This document shows, in pieces, positions 41,793 through 54,996 of a DNA stretch of 64,000 bases. Below the pieces are notes generated by a model, which was not told the DNA's origin, did no database searches, and was given only the letters and a program-made list of their open reading frames with translations. Source of the stretch: Scleroderma bovista (taxonomy: Eukaryota; Basidiomycota; Agaricomycetes; Boletales; Sclerodermataceae). The DNA lies in assembly GCA_037178675.1 (NCBI GenBank), contig JAYMGJ010000131.1, forward strand, positions 62,001 to 126,000. The letters are read 5' to 3'. The position numbers and the translations under genes are program-made. How positions within the stretch are numbered: position 1 is the stretch's first letter; each line of letters starts with the position of its first letter.

Positions 41793-44700
41793 AGTTTTCA
41801 CAAAAAGAGGTATGTCGAGTGGTGGTAGGTGTGTGGTGGTTGGATTGAAAGCTTCGAGGACACAGGGTAGTACCAGGGCGCTTATCAACGATGTTCACCC
41901 AAAACGTCCGCATCGATGGCCCTGAGCGCAATTGAATATACAGCCCAATTCTACTCAGACATGACCTCCAGCCCGGGCTATCGTGACTCGTGAGGGACTG
42001 CGCAGGGTATCACAAACTCATCAGTAATCTAACAAAAATCTATCCGAGCTATTACGGCTTTATTTGCACCTTTCGGAACTTTCATCTCTTGGAGTTCTTT
42101 TTTTAGTGAGGTACCTCTGACAGTTAAGTTGGATTGCACGCAAGAAGTCTTGTATAGTCAAAAAAAGTCGTGCAAGCTAAATAAGTAGACTAAATTCTTG
42201 CTACTTAACATAGGAGGTATACTGTCTGCTTTTTCTGTTGTTGAGAATCATGTTGGGATCAACAGTAACCTCCCAAAGCGCATTGGGAATCCAATTAGAC
42301 TAGAGGAGTATCGCAACGGCAGTGATAGAGTTCACTATGGTTGCCCTGAGCTGGTTCTTGTAAGTATCCCCCCAATTATTTTGTACCTAAACTGACGTTC
42401 TCTGTTTCCAATCCGAATACAACGCGTCTTCATTCGGCCACCAGCCACGACGCATTCTCGTTCCAGTACATACACCTCCAGCTCAGGAGCAGCGACCCCG
42501 CCATTGTCCATTTCCAATGGGTACTCTTTCGCGGAGGGTTTGCAGTCCAGCATGGACCTTGCGCAACTCAACGTCATGTTCACCAATGCTACGCACCTCT
42601 GGCCAACCCTCTTTTGATCGCGTGCAGCCCCGTGCACGCAGTCATGGACATCGTCGAAGAATTTCACAGGCTCGTTCTCCCAGGACTTCGATATAGTATG
42701 AAACCATCGAGGAGAGAATAGGGTCTTTGTCACCCTTCAACTCACCTGACTGTTCTGTTCCTGGTTCGACAACTAAGACCGTTCAACTCCCCGGGTCGGT
42801 GACGAAAACAATGGGCCCTTCTCGGGTGTTTGTTGTCGACCCAGAGACGAGAGTCTTTTTCCATGTGGGACGACAAACGGGGAATCTCAGCGCTTCGGAA
42901 ATGCTGCGCTCTTAGGAATGAGGTGCAGGACGCCATAACTGAGAGCAAATGCACCTGGGTGGACACCCCACTGATCCACCCCGTCATCGATCCGGAATGC
43001 AAGCGCCACTCGAACATTCCACCCAGAAGTCACTTAGCATCCACTTCCATCTGATCTTCGACGCAGGCGCTCAAGAGCCGGGGGTCGCCCCTCGCCATAT
43101 CCTCGCTCCATCAGGCATCCTCCCTTGCCAATGATCAGAGGTATCTTCTCCCTTCGGCCTGAAGTGCCGTGTTCTCCGAGCACTGCTGGTGCTTGTGATA
43201 GAATCACCTCGGCGACGATGCGCGAAACTGCGGTTGTAAAGGCTGCCAGGGGGGGGGCAATGGAGGTGACAGAAGTGGTCAACCCGTGACGCCAGTGGCT
43301 GCAATTGTAGGGATGAACTTGCGAGTGCGTAGGGACGCAGAAGTAGAAGCTGGACGCGTCACTATCAACTCGTTTGCGGCAGGGCTGCTTGTGAATAAAT
43401 GATAATGTGTTGTCGACGCCGGCGGGAGTAGGGGGTGACGCAGAGGAGGCGGGTGTTGATGTAGAAAATGACGGCAAGGGCGTTGCTGGGGGCGAACTGA
43501 ATGCGGAGGGAGAAGGGACATAGTGAACCTTGGGCGGTGAATGATAGCATTGTTTGTTTGACGGTGACGGGGTGAGGCCACAAGCGGGGGCGACCGGTAT
43601 AGCGGACTTCGTTGGCGGAAGAATACAGGGCCGGGGCCCAGAAACTCTCGCGGACCGACGACTCCTCTACAACTTGATCCAAGTCAACATCTGTGGCATC
43701 ATCTGACCACCAACGACCACAGCAACGCTCTTCTGCTTCCTGCTCATGACGATCTTCCTCTCTCCAGTGCTTGATTTGGCTTCCAACGATCCCTCAATCC
43801 TCCACTCTCGTGTTCCTTCCACCCAGGTAAACAGTAAACCCATCTACCACTTCCGCTAATCCGACTGCGGATCATACCAGCCTTGTCCACTACTTCGTGG
43901 TGATGCTCTGTCCCTCTGTTCCATCATCTTCGTCATCATCCTCGTCTTCAATGATACCATCGGTAAGTTGGACGCATTCTTCGAGGTCGAGCACCTCCAT
44001 CCCAGTGCGACGGTCTTCTCCGCTCATGCGGGAGACACATGAGCAGCTGCAAACGGAACATGGGGGCTCTCGTCATCGAGATCCATCTGACGATCTTCGT
44101 GAACATCTTCATGGTGGATAACGGGGCTGCGCTTCGCGACAACAGCGGCTTTGGAGACGGCATCTGTGGTCAGAGCGAACCCTGAGAATTGGTTGTTGGT
44201 GACCATGGCGGCGATGGCCGTGCGGTAGCGAGCGAAGTCGCCAAACGTTTCAAGCACTCCGAAGCTGAGCATGGACGAATTGCGAATATGGGACCAAGGG
44301 GGGTGATGATTCATAACACCGGCGACTGAGATTGTAAAGATGAACTTATGGGTGTGCAGGGAATAGTGGTTGCGGTCATGGTCAAACGGTAATGGCCACT
44401 GCTGTAAGTGTGTAGTCAATCATTCCGACTTCCCTTTGGGACGTGTGGCCCACATACGATCAGAGGACTCATCTTGGATGCCAGGATGGGAAAAGCCAAA
44501 AATGTTCGACAAGGTCAGAGAGGCCATTGCGGGTGAGGATGCATACGGGAGATGCTAACATGTCGATGAGTGATGAGAACGATGGGACTTAGTGCCAGAA
44601 AACAGCAGGTGGCGGTGCGCGGGAACGCCATGTAGGGAAGGCTGCGCCGGAAGGCTCACTGGTGTCACTGCCGTCACCCTGTCACCCCCACAGACTCCGC

Positions 44701-45359
44701 GACAGTTGGGATGCCGTGTGCCAGTGCCAGCTGCTTAGACGAAACGAAAGGTGAGAGTGACACGAAAAAGAGGAAAGATGGTGCGCGCACCGTGAATGAA
44801 TGTGCAGAGAAGCGTAAGAAGTGTAAAATTAAAAAGAAATAAAATAAAATGATGAACAAGATCGCGCGTGCCCGACCTACTCGGTGCTAGCTGCTGGGGA
44901 CTCATTCACGAGGAAGCGGCAGCGCTCCCCACCGTTGGAATGGTGTTGCCGAGTCTTCTGGATCGTTTTGAACAGGTCCGTGTGCCCTCGAGCGATAGCA
45001 CTTCCGTATGCCCGGTACCAGTCTTCCTCGTTCGCTTCGAACCTATTTTGTAGCGAGACTGAAACTGCCGCTAATGTCAGGCTTTGAAGTGGACCTTGCA
45101 ATCCCTTCTGGTAAATAAAGGTGTGGTCGCATGTATGGCATCAAAAATGTATCACACTTTGAGCGTATTATGCTGAAATGAGATGCTCAAAGTCTTCTAT
45201 AATCAAGGGGCATGCGGTATATGGAGGCGTAGCTTCAGAGGAAAAATAAGGAGCCTGAACAATAAAGTCATAAGCTAAGCAGAGTAGTATAACCGAGGTC
45301 AACCGTCACCGGTGTCCCCACGCCAATGGCGGTCCTGCGACCATTCACGTCCAGAGCCC
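41793..45359. other. Stretch without a confident gene
   Basis: Short frames on both strands (for example minus 44,419-44,024, minus 43,477-43,034, plus 42,727-42,915) have mixed composition and no motif I recognise. Two blocks look distantly duplicated on the minus strand (43,480-43,300 and 44,400-44,280, both with a ..HTH/HSQ..F/V..T.S..G..NH pattern). Minus 45,095-44,877 (SLTLAAVSVSLQNRFEANEE; DWYRAYGSAIARGHTDLFK) reads like a genuine terminal exon after a good acceptor, but its gene could not be traced. Confidence 0.35.
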
Positions 45360-46011
45360 TTATGCTCCACCATAGAACCGCCATGCGAAATAAGCACCAA
45401 GGAGTCCCAGAGGGAGGAAGTACATGATGCTAATGAAAACTCGTGAAACGCTTTAACACGCAACAACGAAAAATGCGTACTTGGATCCGCTCTCAACAGC
45501 ATCATGGAGTGCTGGGTTGTTTGCCGGTTTTGAAGAGTTGAGTTGAAGCTCCTATGGCGGCGTTGATATCGAGTGGTCACAAGAGAAGAATTTGCTTACG
45601 CCATCCTTCTCAAAATCGCCAATAAGCATGTTTGGTAGAAGTTCACGGGCTTCATCGGAGTGCCCGACATCTTCAAAGGCGTCTGTTGCATCCTTGCCTA
45701 CATGACACGTCAGCATTCCGAACAGATAATGTTGCAAACCATGGGCCACGTACACGCCTCTGAGAGTATTACCTCGTCGCCTCCCGGGTGCTAAAGTTAT
45801 GGAATTACTCTATGAGCACGTGCTGAGAGACATGGACAGGGATACAAGAATACCTCGTCAATGAATTTCGTCACGTCGTACACTAGTAGTGTGTTAGTGT
45901 TAAGGAGGAGACCACATTCAGACCAGACACACCCTTTTCATGGAGGAGGATATAGAGTGATTCCTTCGTGCTGTGAGCCTTGAGCTCTGCAAAAGTAACG
46001 ATTTTGGACAT
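45360..46011 (-). CDS. CYB5: Cytochrome b5, tail-anchored
   Basis: Exons on the minus strand: MSKIVTFAELKAHSTKESLY with HEKG from 46,011, then VYDVTKFIDE, then HPGGDEVILSEA, then KDATDAFEDVGHSDEARELL..IGDFEKDG, then ELQLNSSKPANNPALHDAVE, then a C-terminal hydrophobic segment (MYFLPLGLLGAYFAWRFYGG) ending at 45,360. The two haem-ligand histidines are in HPGG and VGHS. This is the classical microsomal form anchored in the ER membrane by its tail, donating electrons to desaturases, sterol-modifying enzymes and P450s. Splice junctions are inferred. The donor after SEA gives a Cys where a Gly is usual. 46,012-46,607 is the upstream gap; nothing else is seen there. Confidence 0.88.
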
Positions 46012-46607
46012 GGTAAATTTGTTGAGCTCGGAAGGCGACGAGGGCAAAAGAAGGTGAAAGAAGAAGCGGGTGAACCAATGAAATGCTAATAATTTATAAA
46101 CCCAAATAAATAATGAACTCGCGCCACATTTCCCACCCAGCCAGACTCGTTGAAACACGGGAGATGATCATAACAGCATTGGGCAGTCTAGTAAGACATG
46201 TAACATGTTTGATGTCCGCAAGGCTTAGTACTCGAATGACCATGGAAGATACTGTACATCGGACATTCAAGCGTGGACCTGGCAAAGGTCGATCTCCCAC
46301 TTGCACCAGTAAGAAACGAAAGCATTCTGTGCTGTGTCCCTAGGCAAAGGCGCGTGGATGATGTTTGACGAGATTTACAGCACAGGGCCATTCGTGGACG
46401 AATGCGCATTCCTAGGATGGTCTGCGTTGTAGACCTCGCACAGCAACGAGGAAAAGAAGAAAACCTCGGAGGCAAAATTGAAAACAGTGTCAAGTATTCA
46501 GTCTCCGATCGGAAAGTGTACACTCCGACACGGGCCGGACTGCATTTTCGACTCCCACTAACTTGAAACCTGCCAACGTCGTCCACGTCGTCCGTTTCGT
46601 CGTCGAC

Positions 46608-47200
46608 ATGTCCCTCAACGACGAGCAGGCAGACATCCTCGGCGGGCCGCTCCTACAAAAACCTCATACTGGCCTATTGGTTGTCTTGCAATACTCGCCA
46701 GCTTTCAAGGGGGGAGCTCTCTTCCTCCTGGGTTTATTCGCCTGGGTCGCCTTCGTTCGGGTTCGCGAATACATTCGCAGAAATCGCGATCTAAACTACA
46801 GAAAGTACGCTGTTCAATTATGCTCCCTTTTCTTCTCCCGCTAACAGCCCGTTTTTCAAGGGCGATGCGTAGAAAACATGGAATTCCCGACACAGACTGT
46901 CGTCCCTTTGCTGTGGCCTACGCAGCAGCCAACCGCGCGCGCGCAGAGCGTGAGGCGAACGAACGTAACAAGCTAGCAGGTCATGTTCCATCGGTATCGG
47001 ACCATCGTGATTCCGAGCATCGCAATGCACCAACGGACGCGCCGCATGGCCAACACAATCTCAGACGAAGGTTGCCCGAATCAGTCGGTGGGTCTCCCAT
47101 AACATCTTTAGGAAGAACGTGGCTGATCAGACCACTCCATTTCATTCTCTCCATACATCATGGCTCATCTAGATCCCCATGCGTCAGCCTCCATGTTTGA
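46608..47200 (+). CDS. Small single-pass membrane protein, unknown
   Basis: Exon 1 46,608-46,804 (MSLNDEQADILGGPLLQKPH) and exon 2 from 46,861, joined by a 56-nt intron. One membrane segment (GGALFLLGLFAWVAFVRV), then a basic and polar cytosolic part (RVREYIRRNRDLNYRK; AAANRARAEREANERNKLAG). The frame runs to a stop at 47,200, overlapping the next gene's start at 47,160, so the last 30-40 residues may be wrong and another splice may end it earlier. Not recognised. Confidence 0.55.
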
Positions 47201-50200
47201 TCATCTGTCCACAACAAAACGCGTTCAGCCACATGATTTTAAGCGCTCAGAGGTCCACCCGTTTAACTTTGCGGAACGGTACTACCCCAGTGGTGGCTAC
47301 ATCAGACAAGTACCCGAATCTCTTGGCGCACCCGTTTCACCCGTTAAAAGACCAGCCCCTCGGCGGTTCGGCAGAAAGAACCTCCGAAACAATGGCGATG
47401 TGACAGAGGAGTCCCGCAAACGATCGTATGCTGCTGAAAGCGATGATGAACCGGACAACATCAAAAAATCACGCATTGATGGTGAACAACTCATCGACGG
47501 CGATGAGGAAGCAGATTGGTACACCCAGTATACCGGCCCACGCGCCGAACAGGATTATGTAGCGCCGCTATCCCGTGATCATGTGCATATCAACGGCGAA
47601 CCAAATGAACAATACCCCGAAGGCGAAGAACAACGGGACGAAATCATGGAAGATATCGACGATGATGTTGCGGAACTACCCTCCATACCTCGTGGCAAGA
47701 AGCGTGACCGCGCAGAGGCGGGATCTACATTTGGCGTCGATGATGAAGAGGATGTACCACACGAGAAACCAACCCGACACCGGAAACGCCGGTCCATGTC
47801 GAAACGAACAAGCGAGGGTCTTTTGAGGGGTAAGAAAAGGGACCGTGACGTTGAGTCACCCGAGAGCGAAGGTGAAGATGGTGTTGGGGAGAACTCGAGG
47901 AAAGGCGGTCAACGCACGTCGAGGAAGAAGAGAGCGGCTGACGAGACCAAGACCGACGGTTTTATTGAGTCGTCACGAACTTCCAAGGACCCTCTATGCG
48001 ACGGCCGCAAGATCGGTGAGGAATGGGAAGTTGATAGTGTGCGGTACAAGGTCGGAAGCAAAGGGGAGAGGCTACGTCTCACATTGGTAAAGAAAGCTCG
48101 GAATAGATATCATATGGTATGTTTTGCTTTGCAGATACCATTCTAACACTGACCTGTTGCCCACAGCCGAAGGACTCTCAGCATCCTGATCGCGCTGCGG
48201 CCCTCGAGATCTACGTGGAGACATGGATGACCGAGGAACAGTACAAAGAAGCAGAAGAGCGTTGTGAACTCGTTTGGCAAGATGTGCCTTCGCGTACGGA
48301 ATCCAGAACACCCGAAGTCCCAGATTCGCCTTCCAAGAGTGGTAAAGATCTTCTATGGGACTCTATTCAAGGCAGCCCCATTTCTCGTCGTCCGTTCCGT
48401 CAGTCTCTCACGTCCAGTACCACCTTGCGCGTAAATCCCTTCCAGCAGTCCCAGTCGCATCCTAACCTCGGGCGCCGTGTTGCTTCACCCAGTTCTTCTG
48501 TATCCCCTCACTTGACAGCCCTTTCTGAGAGCCCTACACGCCCAGGTTTCCGTGGCTTTTCGAAATGGGAGAAACAAGACCGTGAAGCGGAGGCGATGGC
48601 CAAAATCCGTGCTAAAATGCAGGAACAGAAGAAAGCGCAGGCCGAGGCTGCAAAGTCCAGTGAGCTACCCCCCACTACTGCCGCTCCTCAATTGGGTGCA
48701 AAGACCTTGACCGTGCCGACAATCACGCTGACACCTGCGTCGCCCTCGCCGGTAGAAGCCAAGGTGGAGAGCAACGTTACATCCACCGAAACCAAAGTCC
48801 CGTCGCCGTTCTCCTTTACTCCCGTTCCGGCTGCCACCCCAAAGCCTGCGACTAGCTTACCGACATCTAGTGCCGCCCCTGGGTTCACCCTACCGTCAAC
48901 TTCTTCGACGCCCTCAACTTCCTCCGGTGCTCTCCAGCCCGCCATGACTGCACCAGCGTTCTCTTTCACTCTACCTACCGCTCCTGCAACTGCCACGACC
49001 ACGCCTTCAGCTTCGGCCTCTATTCCGAACTTCTTTGCGAAACCTTCTACATCCCCTACACCATCCGCGACCCCTGCTGCCGCAACAACCTTGCCTTTCA
49101 CATTCCCTGCGGCAAGCCAGACCCAGCCATCTTCTGGGGGGACGATGCAATCGACGGCAGAAGCTCCTAAAGCTTCCACCTTTTCATTTGCGAAGCCTAC
49201 TACCGTTGGGCATTCATCAACCAGTGCTTCCTCCCCTGCCGTTCCGGTGACCAATTCAATAACTACCCCTATTACTATGACATTCACACCCAGAACTACT
49301 TCACCCGTCACTGCATCATCAGAGCCAAAGCCACCTGCATCTATACCTTCCTTCCCCGCCTTTCCCTCGACAGCGACCACTAGTTCTGCCACACAGCCAG
49401 CATCCACTTTCACCAAGTTCTCATTTGCGCAGCCATCCACAGGTACTTCCGCTACCACTGACACCAAACCCAAGTTCACCTTTGGTGCCCCTACTACGGC
49501 AGTTGTCTCAAATCCCACTACTGTGACGGGCGAAACCAAGGAGGCTACTGCTGCCAAGCCATCTCCAGCACCTTTCGGAGCCACAGCATCTGTTTTTAGT
49601 GGCTCAGCGTTTGGAAACTCTACCTCTACGGGTGCCTTCGGCAAGCAGCCGGACTCAACCACGAGTGGTGACACTGGCAGTGGACGTGCCACACCCAAAA
49701 CTACATCAACCTTTGGGACTCCGACGAGCCTGTTCTCCACCACGCCTGCTGGCTCACCTGCCACAGGATCCGGCCCTGCACCTGCAGGTCCGTTTGGGAA
49801 CTCCACATCTAGCCCGAAGATTTCATCTTCATTTGGCAGCCCTGCATTCGGCACGTTCGGCTCGACATCTACCTTCTCGTTCGGAAAGAAGGATAATGTG
49901 TCTACACCTGCTGCTACTGCTGCTGCACCTTCGAAGTCCACGTTTTCGTTCTCACCTTCGGCGTCATCTGCTGCTACGTCTAAGCCCACATTCTCGTTCA
50001 ACGCTACTGCGGGTAGTGCATCATCTGCGTTCGGCCAGCCTTCGACCTCTGGTACAAAGGATGTATCTGGACCTACCGCCGGAGATGCTCCATCGAAGCC
50101 TACGTTCTCGTTTACTGCTCCGTCAAACAATGCGTCTTCCTTGACGGCGCACAGCGATGCGCAGAAACAGACGTTCGCATTCCCTCAGACTAGCGATGCA

Positions 50201-50536
50201 GGATCTTCCGCTCCAGCCAACGACGCTACTTCCAAATCGCCCTTCGCGTTCAACGCACCGTCGAGCGGCGCTCCATCTGCGTTTGGTCAGCCGTCTACCG
50301 TTGGCCAGACCAAGTCACCCTTCTCGTTCGGTGCGCAGTCTGGCGACAGCACCTCCATCTTCGGTCAGCCTTCCTCGGCGCCGTCGGACTCGACCACACC
50401 CACTGCGCAGTCCGCATTTGGAAAGCCTTCGGGCACGACCCCCGCTGCGTTTGGGTTTGAAAATCCTGCAGGAAACACGGGCACGACGTTCATGTTTGGG
50501 AAGCCCCCCACTCAGAACCAAAAGCAGGAGCAGTAA
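47160..50536 (+). CDS. FG-repeat nucleoporin (Nup1/Nup153-like)
   Basis: Two exons, 47,160-48,116 and 48,167-50,536, encode 1,108 aa. The first 320 residues are charged, with basic clusters (RGKKRDR, RHRKRRS, RKKRAADE) that look like nuclear localisation signals or membrane-binding patches. After a helical, Lys/Glu-rich segment (FSKWEKQDREAEAMAKIRAK), the C-terminal 600 residues are Ser/Thr/Pro/Ala-rich with many FG-type motifs: FSF, TFSF, AFGQP, FGKP, SFGS. It ends TFMFGKPPTQNQKQEQ. Such FG domains line the pore and bind transport receptors. Basic N-terminus plus C-terminal FSF/AFGQP repeats resembles Nup1/Nup153-type nucleoporins of the nuclear basket; the exact orthologue is uncertain. The long antisense frame here is a by-product of the repeats. 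Confidence 0.8.
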
Positions 50537-50872
50537 ATCATTTCGTGTTATGGACGTCGCAGTGCTGAAGCTAGCAGCATTGATGCGCATACTGCTCGCG
50601 CATCTCATTCAAGAAAATCCATGTCCTAATGCCTTTGCAGTATGATGGACCTGAAGCAGCATAATCATAGTCAACAACGATGTAACAGTAAACACCTCGC
50701 ATGCTTGTCTCCTTCTTTTCTGTTTGGTAGATTATCAGGAACATATTATTGTGCTTGTTTTCCTTTTCATGTAGCCTAACGGGCTGACGCATTTCACTTG
50801 AAGCAATTTGACGATACCCCCTCATCGAAAATAAGGTATGATGTGATGGATCAGATATGCGCCTTTTTCAAC

Positions 50873-50943
50873 GGCCGCCTGGCGAAATGGCATCGCGTCT
50901 GACTACGAATCAGGAGATTGCAGGTTCGACCCCTGCGGTGGTC
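50873..50943 (+). tRNA. tRNA-Arg(ACG), intronless
   Basis: Seven-bp acceptor stem GGCCGCC/GGTGGTC (with G-T pairs), D-stem GCGA/TCGC, anticodon stem TCTGA/TCAGG with loop CTACGAA (anticodon ACG), and T-arm TGCAG GTTCGACC CCTGC-type with B-box GGTTCGACCCC. A TTTTT terminator follows at about 50,948. All arms fold, so this should be a working gene. Confidence 0.93.
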
Positions 50944-51574
50944 ATGTCTTTTTGCAAAGTGCGTTAGAGGTCATAAGACCTCATGTTATACGATGCTATC
51001 GCCATTTTAGTAGGCTGGGCCTCCGTGGCCTGCCTCTCCCTCGGTGTGCGAATGCCCTGCTGGCCAGGGTTTCAGAACCCCAGCGGATTCTGTTCGTTCT
51101 GGCCTGTCGTTTTAGATGCACTACCTGACTGGGGGAGGGCTTAACTCTACTAAGGGTGTCAATTTCCCCGTGTTTCCATAACATTATTTGTCGCCAGTTA
51201 AATTGTGCTAGGTTCAATTACATAATCAAATCACCTCTGGAGGAGACAAACTTGTACTGAAGAGTTAAATGTGCTAGTAGCCAACGACCAAGACCTTTTG
51301 ATACTCCCTCGTGATTTTTGCCTGCTCCGAGCCAGAATCATTGCCCAGTAGAAAGTGATGATTTCGTCGTTGAGGCGCCACTGGAATCGCTCACTTGTTC
51401 ATTTGCGCGAAGAAGTGACGCTTCTCATTAAGAAATGCGTACATTTCGTTCTCCATTTCCACTCACCTAAAGTAGTGGCTTGAGGTCCGGAGTCAGCGTC
51501 TTATGACCTCATCCTTTTTGCAGGCAACTGACCTTCACGACGCATGAGTAGAAAAGGATACGTTGTAAGGAGGC

Positions 51575-52130
51575 CCGGAAACCGGTTAGTCTCAGATTCT
51601 AAATCATCTCCCTTTCTGCGCCTTACGATGTGCAAATCCGCTTGGCTTTCTCGAGGGTACGTTGGTGCTCTCCGCTCCAAGCAGTGAAATGGAATGGAAA
51701 CAGTTTGGCTGACTAGAACCGGAGTCAGTGCTCTGTTACCTCACCCATGTCGACGGTAACTTTATAACAGGTATGTAGGTGGAGGCCTGTGATGGAAGGG
51801 GTTGGTCTCAGACTTTAAATCACCTCCATTCTGCGACTTACTTGCAAAGTGGGAATCCGCTTGGTGGTCTCAAGTGCACATTGGAAATCTGTGTCCTTCA
51901 CTTCAAATGGGGACCAGAGTCGTTCTACGGTCTCATCTCTTTTTCGGACAGCTCCACGATGAGCAACGAAGGGGCAGGAGGCCTGTGAACGGGTTAGTCT
52001 CAGGTTCTAGATCGCCTCCCTTTGTAAGCCACAATGTGGGAGTCCGTTTTGCTTTCTCGAGAGCGCATCCTAAGAACAGGGTGGTACTGACAAGTTCACG
52101 CTCTGCTGTATGTTCCTGGAGCGGAGCAAA
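51575..52130 (+). repeat. Three imperfect tandem repeats of about 200 nt
   Basis: Copies start near 51,575, 51,795 and 51,985, each with GGTTRGTCTCAG.TTCTAAATC then CCTCC.TT, AATCCGCTTGGCTTTCTCGA and a CTCC-type end. The first two are also preceded by GGAGTCAG..TMTTACCTCA. Non-coding in appearance; flanking 50,944-51,574 has no gene. Confidence 0.7.
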
Positions 52131-53467
52131 ATGAAATGAATGACCGCAGAAGAGGGCGATTTCGTTGGGAAACGAGTGCTATATATGCCACTATGTGTCT
52201 TTGTGGTGCATTCCACCATCGGCAGCGAAGCTATTTGGAAAGCATTAGCCTGGAATATCGAATGACTGTCCAACATATGCGTACCTATAAGTCCCCATCG
52301 TTTAAGGTACTGAGATAGGCTGTAAGATGTCTTGGGAGGTTTCCTTTGAACGAAGGAAGGATCAGCTTACACTCGAATGATGGGAATATCCTCTAATATA
52401 AATGGTTGGGATGTCATCACGCCCTAGTATGAGAAAGACTGGTAATATGTATACCTTGCGTATCATACTGGATTTGAAAAAAGTTCCTTCAGTATATTCC
52501 GCCCTTCTCCCTGAGCTGAAACACGCGGCACGTGGCAACCTCGTCACGCATCACCTGCCTCCGTTCAGGAATATAGTGTAAAGTGTAATGACGGTGTGGG
52601 ATCTGGCTACGACACATACCTCGCGCTCGCAGAAACTACTAGGGCCTGGTTTGCACACGTGTCAAAGAACGTTGGACATAATGTGCTTGTTGACACTTTC
52701 GTATTGCCTCTTCAAGTTCGTCTAGTGATGGTGCGGATGTACATCATGTAACCAACCTGATATACGTTGATGTTGAGCAAGAAGTGGAGTCGGTATCGGA
52801 TGTCTTGGATGAAAGAAAAGGCCTGGACTGTAAGGGACCTCAACATTCTCAAGGGCGGAATCGAGGATGATTGGAGGGAGTCGGGACGGCGGATATCCAG
52901 TTTCGTTCTTTTGGTTACTTCGGATTAGTACCAATTGTCTGCCTCCACTGGGAATTCATCATGTTATGCAAGACCACCTACCAGCGACGTTGGGCATTGT
53001 ATGTTACGTCGTCGTGGACATGAGTTCCTTGGGAAGCTTTGGGAATATTTGTTTGTCTTCCGGTCTCCCAACCAGTCATGGCTGCAACCAATCCCGCCCA
53101 GTCGACTGCCAGCTGCGTCGATAAAAATACGGAATCAAGTAGTTGACCTCTGCACGTACTGGTGCCAAGTATTTCTATGCTTGTCTACGAGGTCCGTCCA
53201 TGGTCAAGTACTACCCACCAGTAGCCAGTATAGCCATGCTGGCCAAGGAGTGCAAAGGTTCGAGCATCGTGCGGAAGCACTGAGGTTGCAGGACGTAGAG
53301 GACAAACCGGAGAGGTAAAGGTACATCGACCAAAGCAAAGGACAAAAGGTTTGTGTGGTGCTCTCTGAGCGCGCTGTCTCGATGACATCACTCACAGGGC
53401 AGAGTCGCAAAACAGCCAGGAAATGGTAGCAGGTGACCCTACGCATACCGCGTCGTACATTACACTC
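52131..53467. other. Stretch without a confident gene
   Basis: No complete gene is supported. Plus strand 53,143-53,282 contains a protein-like frame (SARTGAKYFYACLRGPSMVK) that ends at a TGA and could be an exon of a small unrecognised gene or a relic, possibly preceded by MAATNPAQSTASCVDKNT near 53,080. Confidence 0.3.
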
Positions 53468-54253
53468 CTAGTATATCCGCTGCCGCGCATCCTCCATCCC
53501 CGCTGGATCATTTGACGGTCCGATCTGACAACCAAGCTCTGCGAGTGTCGACGAAAACATGTCATTAAACTCCTGCGAAAGTCCTTCCCTCTCTAGGACT
53601 TGTTCATAATCCCCTTCACCCATCAACCACTCTTCTATTCCAGCTGTGCCAGTTACAAGCAAGCTTCTCAGCCTCGTCTTCTCTGTCTGACTCACCGGAG
53701 AGGTCCGAATTGGCGTCGTTCCCGGCTGGATCTGCAGGTCTGTGGGAGCAACAAGGTCAACGCCCTTGCCCGTGGCTGGATCCCAAGCCTGAGAGCGGAG
53801 CACCGTTACCCAAGCTTGATCGACGTCATCCAAGAAGTCTAGCAGCAACCGTAATCCATCCATGCTAGGTGGATAGCCCGTCATTGAGTTCATTGCATCG
53901 CCAGTCAGGCGGAGTAAGAATGCTGTCCGTAGCCCCGTGGATGGATCAATTGGGGGTATCCGAAGAATAAACGCCAGCAGGTGCTGCATTGCATCAAGAT
54001 AGGAGGACAGAGTAGGAAGACGGGTCATTGAAGGTTCCGAGCTGTCCGACCGCATCAGGCCATCGTATTGCAAGGCAAGCACGGTATGAGATCACCGTTT
54101 CTTGTACGAGCTGGTTATGTCCATAAATGTGTCCTCAACATATTGGATCGCCTTTCGTTCTTGCGCTTTCGAGAGCGGCCGTGGAACGATTTTCTGGATA
54201 TGCACGTTGTGAGGCAATGGTGTGGATTGAGCCAGAGGTGAACTGGTGTCCAT
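53468..54253 (-). CDS. Unknown 243-aa protein
   Basis: Two exons on the minus strand, 54,253-54,096 (MDTSSPLAQSTPLPHNVHIQ; KAQERKAIQYVEDTFMDI) and 54,041-53,468, joined by a 54-nt intron that avoids an in-frame stop at 54,094. The second exon (RLPTLSSYLDAMQHLLAFIL; MDGLRLLLDFLDDVDQAWVT) looks helical and globular and ends after NDPAGMEDARQRIY. No signal peptide, membrane segment or known motif. Probably a conserved fungal protein, but I do not recognise it. Confidence 0.6.
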
Positions 54254-54996
54254 CGTGGGTTTTGCAAGCCAAGTCGACAGATCGCAAACAGCAGACAACA
54301 GCAGACATTGCGTCATAGCAGTCGTCCAGATGAGCGGAGCACGGAGGTAAACAGATTCCATCAGTCTTGAGTTGCAGACGAAGCAAGGGTGGATTTCAAG
54401 GACAGATATACATGGTGGGCGATCAGCAAGTGCTCTATCGACCACGAGGGATAGGCGCACATCGCCGGGACACGGGTAATCGGGACTACGAGCGCGGATG
54501 TTGCTTTCCTCGTTGTCATCCCTGCTTCATTTCCGTTGCATCTTCCGTCTGTCTCATATGGATGGCGTTGCCCACATGCAAAGTTCCCGTCTTGCCTGTT
54601 CTCCGTGTAACCTCACGCATACATCCACGATTGGTCTACACGCGCCGGTCCACGTTCACGTCCAACGGAGAGATCTGCCGCTCGTGATGCATTGATATGT
54701 GGTAGTGGCAGCGAACAGTCTCGTAGATATAGGTACTGTTCGCGTCTCTGCTGAGAATTGCAACAACTCTACTGCAGATCTAGTCAGCACATTAGGTCGA
54801 GTATCGACTCACCGGTGAATCAACACTGCCGCCTGTTTGCTCTGTGTCGTCTCTCGGATTCGATGAAGACTCAACCTAGCTAGGGAAAAGCTAGGGCGCG
54901 CATAGTCTTTCCAATATGGAGTGGTTACGGTCATCAACCAATTCTTGGGCTGCAGTTGACTTCATGGTCAGACAATGCATTTATTACGGTACGTAG
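54254..54996. other. Intergenic, nothing recognised
   Basis: Short open frames on both strands only. It contains the upstream region of the gene at 53,468-54,253 and the downstream region of the WD40 gene. Confidence 0.5.

Noticed and set aside
48688..50130. 480-aa Val/Gly/Glu-rich frame on the minus strand
   Set aside because: Antisense shadow of the FG-repeat exon of the nucleoporin.
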